Shown here: one piece after another, positions 16,226 to 24,491 of the stretch
Position numbering within the stretch: the stretch's first letter is position 1
Layout of the letters: every line of letters begins with the position of its first letter
DNA from: Pelagibacteraceae bacterium AG-404-P08
GTDB taxonomy: Bacteria > Pseudomonadota > Alphaproteobacteria > HIMB59
Direction of reading: 5' to 3'
NCBI GenBank assembly: GCA_003216195.1
Contig: QCJF01000003.1
Span: 1-64,000, forward strand
Length of the DNA stretch: 64,000 nt
Position numbers and translations under genes: made by a program
The notes under the pieces: model-generated
Database searches by the model: none
What the model saw: only the letters and a program-made list of their open reading frames with translations
Told to the model about the DNA's origin: nothing

Positions 16226-17161
16226 ATGAAATATATCAATAGTAGTTTTGAAGAAATTAATATCGATGAAAAGCTGTGTTTAACAATAGGTAACTTTGAT
16301 GGTATTCACAAAGGCCATAGAGAAATAATAAAAAACTTAATACAAAAAACTAAAATATCAAAATTTAAATCTGCTATTTTATCATTCACACCACATCCAA
16401 AAATTTATTTTAAAAAACAAAATAATTTTATGATTAATTCTCAATTAAAAAAAAAAGAGATTTTAGAGAGCTTAGGTTTAGACTATTTAATTGACTTATA
16501 TTTTAATAAAAAATTTACTCAACTAAATCATTTAGAATTCGAAGATAAAATTTTATTAGGAAAACTTAATGCTAAAAAAATTTTAATAGGAAGAGACTTC
16601 CAATATGGAAATCAAAGAAAAGGAAACATAGAGACTTTAAGAATATTTTGTGAGAAAAATAATATTCAACTAAACGAAATTGATCTCATTTTCGATGAGC
16701 AAAATAATAACAAAATATCTTCAAGTAAAATAAGAGAAAATCTTAATTCAGGAAATATTGAATTAGCAAATAAAGATTTAAATAGAAAATTTAGTATTTC
16801 TGGTGAAGTTATTAAAGGCGATCAGAGAGGTCGCTCAATTGGTATTCCCACAGCCAATATTGAGTACCCTCTAAATACAATTATCATTCCATATGGTGTC
16901 TATGCTGTAGAGACTAAGATTGATGGAAATACCTATTTTGGTATTGTTAATTTTGGTATAAGACCAACCTTTAATAAAGAAAAGCCAATTGTTGAGGCCT
17001 ATTTGTTTGATTTTGACAATAATATTTATGATAAAAATATAGAATTATTTTTTTATAAACAAATTCGACAAGAGAAAAAATTTAATGGTATAAAAGAATT
17101 ATTAAATCAAATCAATTTAGATATCACTGAAGCAAAAAAAATATTAAATTATGGAAATTAA
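16226..17161 (+). CDS. ribF: bifunctional riboflavin kinase/FAD synthetase RibF
   Basis: A 311-residue two-domain enzyme that makes FMN and then FAD. The N-terminal adenylyltransferase half has TIGNFDGIHKGH, LSFTPHPKIYF, IGRDFQYGNQRKG and ISSSKIRENL. The C-terminal flavokinase half, from about residue 190, has GDQRGRSIGIPTANI and GVYAVETKIDG, and ends with EAYLFDFDNNIYD. It overlaps ileS by 11 bases, the ribF-ileS-lspA order seen in many proteobacteria. Confidence 0.95.
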   Translation: MKYINSSFEEINIDEKLCLTIGNFDGIHKGHREIIKNLIQKTKISKFKSAILSFTPHPKIYFKKQNNFMINSQLKKKEILESLGLDYLIDLYFNKKFTQLNHLEFEDKILLGKLNAKKILIGRDFQYGNQRKGNIETLRIFCEKNNIQLNEIDLIFDEQNNNKISSSKIRENLNSGNIELANKDLNRKFSISGEVIKGDQRGRSIGIPTANIEYPLNTIIIPYGVYAVETKIDGNTYFGIVNFGIRPTFNKEKPIVEAYLFDFDNNIYDKNIELFFYKQIRQEKKFNGIKELLNQINLDITEAKKILNYGN

Positions 17162-19931
17162 AGACTCTATAACTCTTCCAAAGACTGGATTTTCTATGAA
17201 AGCTGACTTGCCTAAAAAAGAGCCAGGTATTCTTGATGAATGGCTTAAAAATGACATATATAAAAAATTAAGAGAACAATCAAATTCTAAAGAAAAATTT
17301 ATTCTTCACGACGGACCTCCTTATGCAAATGGTCATCTTCATATGGGTCATGCCCTTAATAAAATTTTAAAAGATATAATTGTAAAATATCAACAACTTC
17401 TTAATAAAAACTCTATTTATGTTCCTGGATGGGATTGTCACGGACTACCTATTGAATGGAAAATAGAGGAGGAATACAGGGCCAAAAAGAAAAATAAAGA
17501 TGATGTACCTGTAATTGAATTCAGAAAACAGTGTCGGGACTTTGCTAATAAGTGGATATCTATTCAAAAAAAAGAATTCCAAAGATTGGGAGTAATTGGC
17601 GATTGGGATAACCCTTACACAACCATGCATTTTCATGCAGAGGCACAAATAGTAAGAGAATTAGGAAAATTTCTCAAAAATGGGGGTATTTACAAAGGAC
17701 ACAGACCAGTTTTATGGTCTGTCATAGAAAAAACAGCACTTGCAGATGCAGAGGTTGAATATCATGATCATAAATCAACAACTATATATGCTTGTTTTCC
17801 AATTTCAAAAACTGATAACAATAAATTAAAAGATCACTCTATTGTTATTTGGACAACTACTCCTTGGACAATACCAGGTAATAGAGCTCTGGCAGTTCAT
17901 GACGATATTGAATACAAATCCTTAAGTATAAAAATTAATGATGGAAACAAAAACGTTATTGTAGCTAGAGATTTGGTTGAGTCATTTATTAAAGAAAATA
18001 AAATTGAAGAATACAAAGTTAATTTTTCTATTGAAGGTCATGAATTAGTTAATACTTTTTGTAAACACACTTTATACGACTCTGGATATAATTTTGAAGT
18101 TCCTATTCTTTATGGTGATTTTGTAACTACTGAACAAGGTACGGGCATAGTTCATATTTGTCCAGTACATGGAATGGATGATTTTATTTTAGGTAAACAA
18201 CATGATTTAGAATTACCCATGACAATAAATGAAAGTGGAATATATTATGATCATATTCCTGTATTTAATGGTCAACACATCTTTAAAGTTGATCAAAATG
18301 TTTGTGATGAAATAAAAAAAAACAAAAACCTTATATCACAAGGTATTTTAGTTCATAGCTATCCTCATTCATGGAGGTCTAAAGCACCCTTGGTATATAA
18401 AAATACATCACAATGGTTTATCTCAATGGATACGAACGATTTAAGAACAAAAGCACTTAAAGCTATTGATGAAACTGATTTTTTCCCAAAACAAGGACAA
18501 AAAAGATTAAGAAGTATGATACAGGACCGTCCGGATTGGTGTGTGTCGAGACAAAGAGTTTGGGGCGTGCCTTTACCAATATTTGTCAACAAAAAAACAG
18601 GTGAACCTCTACGCGATCAAAATATTATTGAAAAAATTGCAAAAATTTATGAATTAGAGGGTGGAGATGCTTGGTTTAATTCCAAACCCTCAAGATTTTT
18701 ATCACCTGAATATGACCCAAATGATTTTGAACAAGTAAAAGATGTTGTTGAAGTTTGGTTTGATAGTGGTTCAACTCATTCTTATGTCTTAGAGGCCAGA
18801 GAAGATCTTCACTGGCCAGCATCGATGTATTTAGAGGGTTCAGACCAACATAGAGGTTGGTTTCACTCCTCATTACTTGAGTCGTGCGGTACAAGAGATA
18901 AAGCACCTTTTGAAAGTATTTTATCACATGGTTTTGTTGTTGATGGTAAAGGTAGAAAAATGTCTAAGTCAGTTGGAAACGTTATTTCCCCAGATGAAAT
19001 AATCAATAAATACGGCGCTGATATATTGCGTATTTGGGTTGTTGCATCAGATTATTCTGAGGATTTAAAAATTGATAATCAGATAATCAACTACCAAATA
19101 GACTCTTACAGAAAAATAAGAAACACACTAAGATTCCTTTTAGGAAATCTTAATAACTTTAATAAACAAAATTTAGTTGTCCCAGAAGAAATGCCTGAAT
19201 TAGAAAGGTATATCTTAACGCAAATTTCAAGACTTAATGAAAAACTTAAAGAATTAGTTTCAAAACATGATTACCATGCAATTTACACTGCTTTACTAAA
19301 TTTCTGTACTCTTGAGCTATCAGCATTTTATTTTGATATTAGAAAGGACTCCTTATATTGTGATGACATTAAAAGTTTAAAAAGAAGATCAACTACAACA
19401 TGTTTACACATAATATTTGAGTTTTTAACAAAATGGCTTTCACCCATAGTTTCATTTACATGTGAGGAAGCATGGAAGTCTAGGAGTTATAATAACGAAG
19501 AGAGTATTTTATTACAAAATGTTAGAGATGATGAATTTACTTATAAGGATATTTCGCTTGAAAAAGTTTTTGAAGAACTAAAAAGAGTAAGGAAAAGTGT
19601 CACCTCCGCCTTAGAGCTAAAAAGAAATGAAAAATTAATTGGCTCAAGCCTTCAAGCTAAAGTAATTTTATTTTTATCTAAAGATACACAAAAAATAATT
19701 ACAGATTTAGATTTGGCTGAGATGTGCATAGTCAGCAATGTTGAAACACACGATATTTCAAATAGGTCCAAGGAATCAATCAGTATTGATTATGAGGAAA
19801 TATATGTAGAGATAAAATTAGCTGATGGAAAAAAATGTGAGCGATGCTGGGCTGTATTGCAAGAAGTATCATCTAGTAAAAATAATTTATGCAAGCGATG
19901 TGATGATGTTTGGAAAACTTTTCAACAATAA
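17151..19931 (+). CDS. ileS: isoleucyl-tRNA synthetase IleS
   Basis: A 926-residue class I synthetase. The HIGH-type motif is NGHLHMGHALN (near residue 63) and the KMSKS loop is GRKMSKSVGN (near 602). TTPWTIPGNRALA belongs to the CP1 editing domain. The C-terminal zinc finger is intact, with KCERCW (near 896) and CKRCDDVW (near 914). Length is typical. The gene overlaps ribF upstream and lspA downstream. Confidence 0.97.
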   Translation: MEIKDSITLPKTGFSMKADLPKKEPGILDEWLKNDIYKKLREQSNSKEKFILHDGPPYANGHLHMGHALNKILKDIIVKYQQLLNKNSIYVPGWDCHGLPIEWKIEEEYRAKKKNKDDVPVIEFRKQCRDFANKWISIQKKEFQRLGVIGDWDNPYTTMHFHAEAQIVRELGKFLKNGGIYKGHRPVLWSVIEKTALADAEVEYHDHKSTTIYACFPISKTDNNKLKDHSIVIWTTTPWTIPGNRALAVHDDIEYKSLSIKINDGNKNVIVARDLVESFIKENKIEEYKVNFSIEGHELVNTFCKHTLYDSGYNFEVPILYGDFVTTEQGTGIVHICPVHGMDDFILGKQHDLELPMTINESGIYYDHIPVFNGQHIFKVDQNVCDEIKKNKNLISQGILVHSYPHSWRSKAPLVYKNTSQWFISMDTNDLRTKALKAIDETDFFPKQGQKRLRSMIQDRPDWCVSRQRVWGVPLPIFVNKKTGEPLRDQNIIEKIAKIYELEGGDAWFNSKPSRFLSPEYDPNDFEQVKDVVEVWFDSGSTHSYVLEAREDLHWPASMYLEGSDQHRGWFHSSLLESCGTRDKAPFESILSHGFVVDGKGRKMSKSVGNVISPDEIINKYGADILRIWVVASDYSEDLKIDNQIINYQIDSYRKIRNTLRFLLGNLNNFNKQNLVVPEEMPELERYILTQISRLNEKLKELVSKHDYHAIYTALLNFCTLELSAFYFDIRKDSLYCDDIKSLKRRSTTTCLHIIFEFLTKWLSPIVSFTCEEAWKSRSYNNEESILLQNVRDDEFTYKDISLEKVFEELKRVRKSVTSALELKRNEKLIGSSLQAKVILFLSKDTQKIITDLDLAEMCIVSNVETHDISNRSKESISIDYEEIYVEIKLADGKKCERCWAVLQEVSSSKNNLCKRCDDVWKTFQQ

Positions 19932-20391
19932 GTTTAACTTAAATTTATTTTTTTTATTTTTATTCCTTGTTACTTTGGACCAAATCACTAAGGCTCTTGT
20001 TATCAATTTCTTTGATCTTTATGAGTCAGTCTCTTTATTACCAATTATAAATTTAACATTTGTTGTAAATTATGGTTTTGCATTTGGACTATTGAATGAT
20101 CCATCTCTTAATCAAATAGTAGTTTCAATAGTAATATTGCTAATTATTTCATATTTTTTATATTTACTTTTAAAAACACAAGATAAGGTTTTTCAATTTA
20201 CTTTGACTTTGATTTTGTCAGGTGCATTGGGTAATTTTATAGACCGAATATTCAGGGGTTTTGTTATTGACTTTATTGACATATATATAGGTACATATCA
20301 TTGGCCAGCATTTAATATTGCTGATAGCTGTATTACCTTGGGATTTATAGTTTTGATGATAAATATATTATTTTTAAATAAAAAGTTATGA
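19906..20391 (+). CDS. lspA: prolipoprotein signal peptidase LspA
   Basis: I trim the listed ORF to the ATG at 19906 (MFGKLFNNKFNLN), giving 161 residues, because the upstream part is the ileS zinc finger in another frame. Four hydrophobic helices are present. VTLDQITKALV is the N-terminal motif, and the catalytic aspartates are in FIDRIFRGFVIDFID and FNIADSCIT. It removes signal peptides from lipid-modified prolipoproteins. Probable substrates encoded here include the BamF-like protein that follows, LptM and the 45.1-kb lipoprotein. Confidence 0.93.
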   Translation: MFGKLFNNKFNLNLFFLFLFLVTLDQITKALVINFFDLYESVSLLPIINLTFVVNYGFAFGLLNDPSLNQIVVSIVILLIISYFLYLLLKTQDKVFQFTLTLILSGALGNFIDRIFRGFVIDFIDIYIGTYHWPAFNIADSCITLGFIVLMINILFLNKKL

Positions 20392-20702
20392 AAAGCATTT
20401 ATATAATTTTACTAATAATTTTTACATTGTCCTGCCAGAGAGAAGAGAGAAATCAATTAGGAGTTGGATATAATAAAACACTTATCATACCACCAACAAA
20501 TGATTTACCTACACCCACATCAATTAAAGAAGATAAGTCCAGTATTAAAAATAGTAATAACAATGTAATTAATTCAATTTTGGACCAATCAAATATGGAA
20601 GAGATAGATCCTTTAATAATTGACAAAATCGATGAAGAAAGTGGCTATAACTCAGATGAAAATTTTTTTCAATGGTTGTTTAAAGGTCAAAGTAAAAGAT
20701 AA
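20388..20702 (+). CDS. BamF-like (DUF3035) lipoprotein
   Basis: A 104-residue lipoprotein with signal MKSIYIILLIIFTLSCQ, putting the lipid-modified cysteine at residue 16. The following LGVGYNKTLIIPPTNDLPTP resembles the 'PDEF.V....L..PP...LP.P' core of alphaproteobacterial DUF3035 proteins. The rest is asparagine/aspartate-rich and divergent. DUF3035/BamF is an accessory subunit of the outer-membrane BAM complex in Caulobacter-type bacteria and often follows lspA, as here (ATGA overlap). The family call rests on a short motif and synteny. Confidence 0.65.
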   Translation: MKSIYIILLIIFTLSCQREERNQLGVGYNKTLIIPPTNDLPTPTSIKEDKSSIKNSNNNVINSILDQSNMEEIDPLIIDKIDEESGYNSDENFFQWLFKGQSKR

Positions 20703-20726
20703 TTTATAATTAATAGGCACAATATT

Positions 20727-21884
20727 TTGATTATTAAAAATAACTTTAAAGCTTTAAATTACGCTAAAAAACCAAACCTTGATTATTCAATAAATGAATT
20801 CTTGTCTTTAGACATGTTTAATCCAATTATAAAAAAAAATTATTTTAATAAATATGACTTAAGTATTTTTAAAAAAAAAAAATTTAGAACACATGTATTT
20901 GGAATGGGAGGATCATCTTTAAGTACTAAATTACTTAGTCAGTTCTTAAATCCTTACAATCTAGGAAAAAAATTATTTATTTACGAAAATCCATCACCAG
21001 TTGTAATAAGAAATGCTTTATCTGATTTAAATATAAACAAAAATGATAAATTTATTTTTATTTCAAAATCAGGTAACACAATAGAAATAAAATATTTTCT
21101 TGATTTAGTAATTAAAATATTAAAACAAAAAAAAATTTCCAAGTTTGTAAAAGATTTTATTTTTATTTCAGAGAATAAAAATAATTATTTAAGAAAATTT
21201 GCTAAAAAAAATAGTATTTTATGTTTTGATCACGATCCAAATATTGGTGGAAGATTTAGTATATTTTCAATAACTTCTCTCATTCCTTTAATATCAATAG
21301 GTTATTCATTACCTAAAATTTTAAAATCATTTTTAAAAGCTAAAAAATTATTTGAAAAAAGTCATACTAAAATAATGAAGAATATTTCTAAAATCATTTC
21401 ATATGAAAAAAATTTTAATTTGAATATTCTTGTAGGACTCACCTATCACGATAAGATGAGTTCTATTAATGAGTGGTACAGACAAATTTTTGCAGAGAGT
21501 TTAGGCAAAAATAAAAATGCTATAAATTATATTTCATCTTACGGATCTATTGACCAACATAGTCAATTTCAACTTTATATTGATGGCCCACATGACAAAC
21601 ATTTTATTTTTTTTAAAATTGAAAATTCAAATAAATCAATAGACACCAAATATAGTTTAATTAAGGGTTACAATTTAATGAGCACTCTAGAGGAAGGGGC
21701 TATAAAAACCTTAAAACAAAAAAAATTTTTAGTAACACAAATTTTAATAAAAGATGATTTTGATAGTTATTGTTATTTGATATTTTATTTAATCTTTGAC
21801 ATCTATTTAAGAGCAAAATTTAATAAAATTAATTTTTTAGATCAACCGGCTGTTGAAATTCTTAAGAAAAATACGAGAATTTAA
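20727..21884 (+). CDS. pgi: glucose-6-phosphate isomerase, short form
   Basis: A 385-residue SIS-domain isomerase, well short of the roughly 550 residues of the E. coli enzyme. Visible motifs are FGMGGSSLSTKLL, FISKSGNTIEI, HDPNIGGRFSIFSITS, EWYRQIFAESLGKN and YGSIDQHSQFQLYIDGPHDKHF, so the catalytic core is kept. The start is a TTG, with no good ATG nearby. A run of twelve adenines (20871-20882) lies in frame near the N-terminus. The enzyme would interconvert glucose-6-phosphate and fructose-6-phosphate. Confidence 0.85.
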   Translation: MIIKNNFKALNYAKKPNLDYSINEFLSLDMFNPIIKKNYFNKYDLSIFKKKKFRTHVFGMGGSSLSTKLLSQFLNPYNLGKKLFIYENPSPVVIRNALSDLNINKNDKFIFISKSGNTIEIKYFLDLVIKILKQKKISKFVKDFIFISENKNNYLRKFAKKNSILCFDHDPNIGGRFSIFSITSLIPLISIGYSLPKILKSFLKAKKLFEKSHTKIMKNISKIISYEKNFNLNILVGLTYHDKMSSINEWYRQIFAESLGKNKNAINYISSYGSIDQHSQFQLYIDGPHDKHFIFFKIENSNKSIDTKYSLIKGYNLMSTLEEGAIKTLKQKKFLVTQILIKDDFDSYCYLIFYLIFDIYLRAKFNKINFLDQPAVEILKKNTRI

Positions 21885-21885
21885 G

Positions 21886-22179
21886 TTGATAAATAGTTTA
21901 ATAAATTTTTTTGGTGCTAATTCAAAATTTCATTTATTTAAAATATTTATTATCTTTGGACTGGCAGGATCTATTTCAGTTATTTTATCTGAACCATTAT
22001 TACAATTAGTATCAATCGAAAACTTTATTTCAAATAAGTTTTTTTATTGGTTAATTAGATTAATATTAATTTTCCCAATATATCAATTTGTATTAATTTT
22101 TTTAGCTTTAGTCTTTGGAGAATTAAGATATTTCAAAAAATTTTTTATAAAATTTATAAATTATTTCAAAATTAATTAA
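21886..22179 (+). CDS. small membrane protein, DUF6787-like
   Basis: About 97 residues from the TTG at 21886. The listed start at 21853 would overlap pgi, and neither start has a clear ribosome-binding site. Two or three hydrophobic segments are present (FKIFIIFGLAGSISVILSEPLL and WLIRLILIFPIYQFVLIFLALVFGE). The pattern 'FGLAGS...PLL' then 'FPIYQ...FGEL+YF' resembles short DUF6787 membrane proteins. The function is unknown. Its stop overlaps the rsmD stop in a TTAA. Confidence 0.6.
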   Translation: MINSLINFFGANSKFHLFKIFIIFGLAGSISVILSEPLLQLVSIENFISNKFFYWLIRLILIFPIYQFVLIFLALVFGELRYFKKFFIKFINYFKIN

Positions 22180-22703
22180 GTTCTAAAAAAAAATAGATTT
22201 TTATTTTTGTATTGTTTTTTTAATATAAGATTATCTAAATTAATTGAATTAGAACTTTCCAATATGACTAAGATATTTGATCTGATATCAATTAATATTT
22301 TTTTTTGAATTGACTCAAAATTATGATTATACGGAGGATCGAGATAAATTACATTGCAGCAATTTAAAATATCAATTTTTTGTTCATAAGGATCAAAATT
22401 AGTTATTTCATAATTCACCTCATTAATTTTTTTTAAAAACTTTTCAATATTATTAGTATGATTTTTTTCAATATCGTTAAATATTACTTTTTTAACACCT
22501 CTAGATAACGCCTCTATACCAATTGAACCTGTTCCTGCAAACAAATCGCATAAAATTACCTCATTAAGGTCTATGTTCAGATCATTATTATGTGATAATA
22601 AATTAAATAAATCCTCTCTAATTCTTGTTAAGGTTGGCCTGTAATCACTTTCAGACTCAACTAGTATTTTCCGCCCTTTATATTTACCGCTAATAATTTT
22701 CAT
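22176..22703 (-). CDS. rsmD: 16S rRNA (guanine966-N2)-methyltransferase RsmD
   Basis: I use the ATG at 22703 (MKIISGKYKGRKI), the conserved family N-terminus, rather than the longer listed ORF. The result is 175 residues. RPTLTRIREDLFNLL is diagnostic of RsmD. CDLFAGTGSIGIEALSRG is the SAM-binding motif I, and VIYLDPPYN is the catalytic (D/N)PPY motif for N2-methylation. It overlaps the rluB-like gene by 14 bases. Confidence 0.93.
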   Translation of the reverse strand: MKIISGKYKGRKILVESESDYRPTLTRIREDLFNLLSHNNDLNIDLNEVILCDLFAGTGSIGIEALSRGVKKVIFNDIEKNHTNNIEKFLKKINEVNYEITNFDPYEQKIDILNCCNVIYLDPPYNHNFESIQKKILIDIRSNILVILESSNSINLDNLILKKQYKNKNLFFFRT

Positions 22704-23376
22704 TAATCTGCATTTCTCTGTAATTACCATAGGTTATAGACTTTAATAGAAAACGACCGTAAGAGATCCTTTTTAGCTTTTCTACTTTTAAATTAAATAA
22801 TGCACAAATATTTCTAATTTCTCTATTTTTTCCCTCAGTAAGACTAAATCTAAGTACATGTTTGTTTAGATTAGAGTGAACTAGTTTTACATAAGGCTTT
22901 TTATAAATTTCTTTTCCATAAATTTTTTTATTCATTGATTTAAGCTTATTTTGATCAAAGGCACCCATTACATTAACAAGATAAGATCTTTTAATATTTG
23001 ATTTAGGAAGTTCCATATATCTTTTAAAAGATGTTTCTTTTGTAAATAGTAATAAACCCTCAGAATTGTAATCTAATCTACCAATATAGTGATACCGGTG
23101 ATATTTCTTTGGTAGAAAATCATAAACAATTTTTCTATCTTTCTCATCTTTTTTGGAAGTGATACAACCTCGCGGTTTATGAAATAGTATAATATTAAGT
23201 TTATTTGATTTAATTTTTTCAATCTCAAAAATGTCTTTATCAGTTACTGATATAAACGGCCTTGTTTCAATATTACCATTTAAAGTAACTTTTTTATTTT
23301 TAATTAAATTTTCTGCTTGGTTTCTCGAAATTTTAAATTGAATGGATAATTTTTTACTAAACGTTATTTTTTGCAT
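22690..23376 (-). CDS. rluB: RsuA/RluB-family 23S or 16S rRNA pseudouridine synthase
   Basis: A 228-residue protein with an N-terminal S4 RNA-binding domain (KLSIQFKISRNQAENLIKNKKVTLNG) and a RsuA-type catalytic domain. IGRLDYNSEGLLLFT contains the catalytic aspartate, and FSLTEGKNREIRNI is the C-terminal signature. Members isomerise uridines in rRNA. The RluB assignment, as opposed to RluE, RluF or RsuA, is the most common for alphaproteobacteria but not certain. It precedes and overlaps rsmD, another ribosomal RNA modifier. Confidence 0.85.
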   Translation of the reverse strand: MQKITFSKKLSIQFKISRNQAENLIKNKKVTLNGNIETRPFISVTDKDIFEIEKIKSNKLNIILFHKPRGCITSKKDEKDRKIVYDFLPKKYHRYHYIGRLDYNSEGLLLFTKETSFKRYMELPKSNIKRSYLVNVMGAFDQNKLKSMNKKIYGKEIYKKPYVKLVHSNLNKHVLRFSLTEGKNREIRNICALFNLKVEKLKRISYGRFLLKSITYGNYREMQINENY

Positions 23377-24064
23377 GATCTGTAAACAGCTTTATAATAC
23401 TCTTATCAAACTCTGTTATTAAAAATTCAGGATGCCATTGAACACCCATACATAATGGATGTTGATTATGATGAAATGCTTCAATTAGATTATCAGGCGC
23501 ATAAGCATCTACTATTAAATTTTGACCAATTTTTTTAATACCCTGATGATGTGCACTATTAACAAAAATTTTTTGACTATTTTTAAATATCTTTAGATTA
23601 GATGCATCATTTAAAACTAACTCATGACTAGTCTCATCTCTTGGATTGGGTTGTTCGTGCTCAATAAATGACTCAATATCTTGGATTAAACTACCACCAA
23701 AAAATACATTTAGAAGTTGGCAACCTCCACATATTCCCAAAATAGGCCTATTAAGGGGAAAATATTTTTCTAAGATTTTAAATTCAAATTTAGTCCTATC
23801 TTTAACGATTTGAATTTTATCTGATTGTATATTTTCACTGTAATATTTTGGATCAATATCAAAGTCCCCTCCAGAGATTAGTAAGCCATCTAAAAAATCT
23901 ATATTTTCTATAGTTTCTGTTATAGGTAGTATTATTGGTGTACATCCAAACTGACATAAACAGTCTGAATAATGGCGTCTTAAAGCAAACCAAGGATACT
24001 TAGAATATGTGTTTTCTTTTTCCTTATAATCAGTTGTAATACCTATGACTGGGGATCTATTCAC
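23357..24064 (-). CDS. class I glutamine amidotransferase, PuuD-like gamma-Glu-GABA hydrolase family
   Basis: I trim the listed 279-residue ORF to the GTG at 24064 (VNRSPVIGITTDYKE), the family's normal N-terminus, giving 235 residues. DGLLISGGDFDIDP, GICGGCQLLNVFFGG with the nucleophilic cysteine, and MGVQWHPEF with the catalytic histidine are present. C26-family hydrolases cleave gamma-glutamyl bonds. The physiological substrate here is unknown. The start lies one base from the divergent tadA start, and its 3' end overlaps the rluB-like gene by 20 bases. Confidence 0.85.
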   Translation of the reverse strand: MNRSPVIGITTDYKEKENTYSKYPWFALRRHYSDCLCQFGCTPIILPITETIENIDFLDGLLISGGDFDIDPKYYSENIQSDKIQIVKDRTKFEFKILEKYFPLNRPILGICGGCQLLNVFFGGSLIQDIESFIEHEQPNPRDETSHELVLNDASNLKIFKNSQKIFVNSAHHQGIKKIGQNLIVDAYAPDNLIEAFHHNQHPLCMGVQWHPEFLITEFDKSIIKLFTDHAKNNV

Positions 24065-24065
24065 A

Positions 24066-24491
24066 ATGAACAATCTAACAAATTTTATACGTATTGTACT
24101 TAGGCAATGTAAATTAGCTATGGAAAAAGGTGAGATTCCTATAGCATCCGTAATAGTCGATCCGATTGATGAGAGAATTATTGCTAGATCTTTCAATCAA
24201 GAAATTGCATCAAATGATCCAACAGCACATGCAGAGATTTTATGTATAAGAAAGGCATGTAAAAAATTAAATCAGAAGAGATTAGATGGTCTCATAATGA
24301 TATCTTATTTAGAACCATGTCATATGTGCAAAGAGGTTATAAAATCCTCAAGATTATCTAAGGTTTACTATTTATTTAAAAATGAAAATCCCAGTAGAAA
24401 AACTATATCGAAGGTAAAGTATAAATTAATTAAAAATAATGAAGAAAATTTAATAAAAAAATTTTTTAAAAATAAGAGAACTAAACATTAG
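24066..24491 (+). CDS. tadA: tRNA-specific adenosine deaminase TadA / nucleoside deaminase
   Basis: The ATG at 24066 gives a 141-residue zinc deaminase. AMEKGEIPIASVIVDP, NDPTAHAEILCIRKA (zinc histidine and catalytic glutamate) and SYLEPCHMCKEVIKSSRLSKVYY (the PCxxC zinc cysteines) match TadA, which makes inosine at tRNA-Arg wobble position 34. CHMC replaces the more usual CPMC. A related cytosine or guanine deaminase is less likely but possible. Its start is one base from the divergent amidotransferase start. Confidence 0.85.
   Translation: MNNLTNFIRIVLRQCKLAMEKGEIPIASVIVDPIDERIIARSFNQEIASNDPTAHAEILCIRKACKKLNQKRLDGLIMISYLEPCHMCKEVIKSSRLSKVYYLFKNENPSRKTISKVKYKLIKNNEENLIKKFFKNKRTKH

Noticed and set aside
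20871-20882. A12 run in pgi as evidence of a frameshifted pseudogene
   Set aside because: The reading frame stays open through all catalytic motifs on both sides of the run, so the gene is intact as read.
24065-24196. 44-residue N-terminal extension of the class I amidotransferase
   Set aside because: It is antisense to the start of tadA and does not resemble the family. The GTG at 24064 matches the conserved N-terminus.
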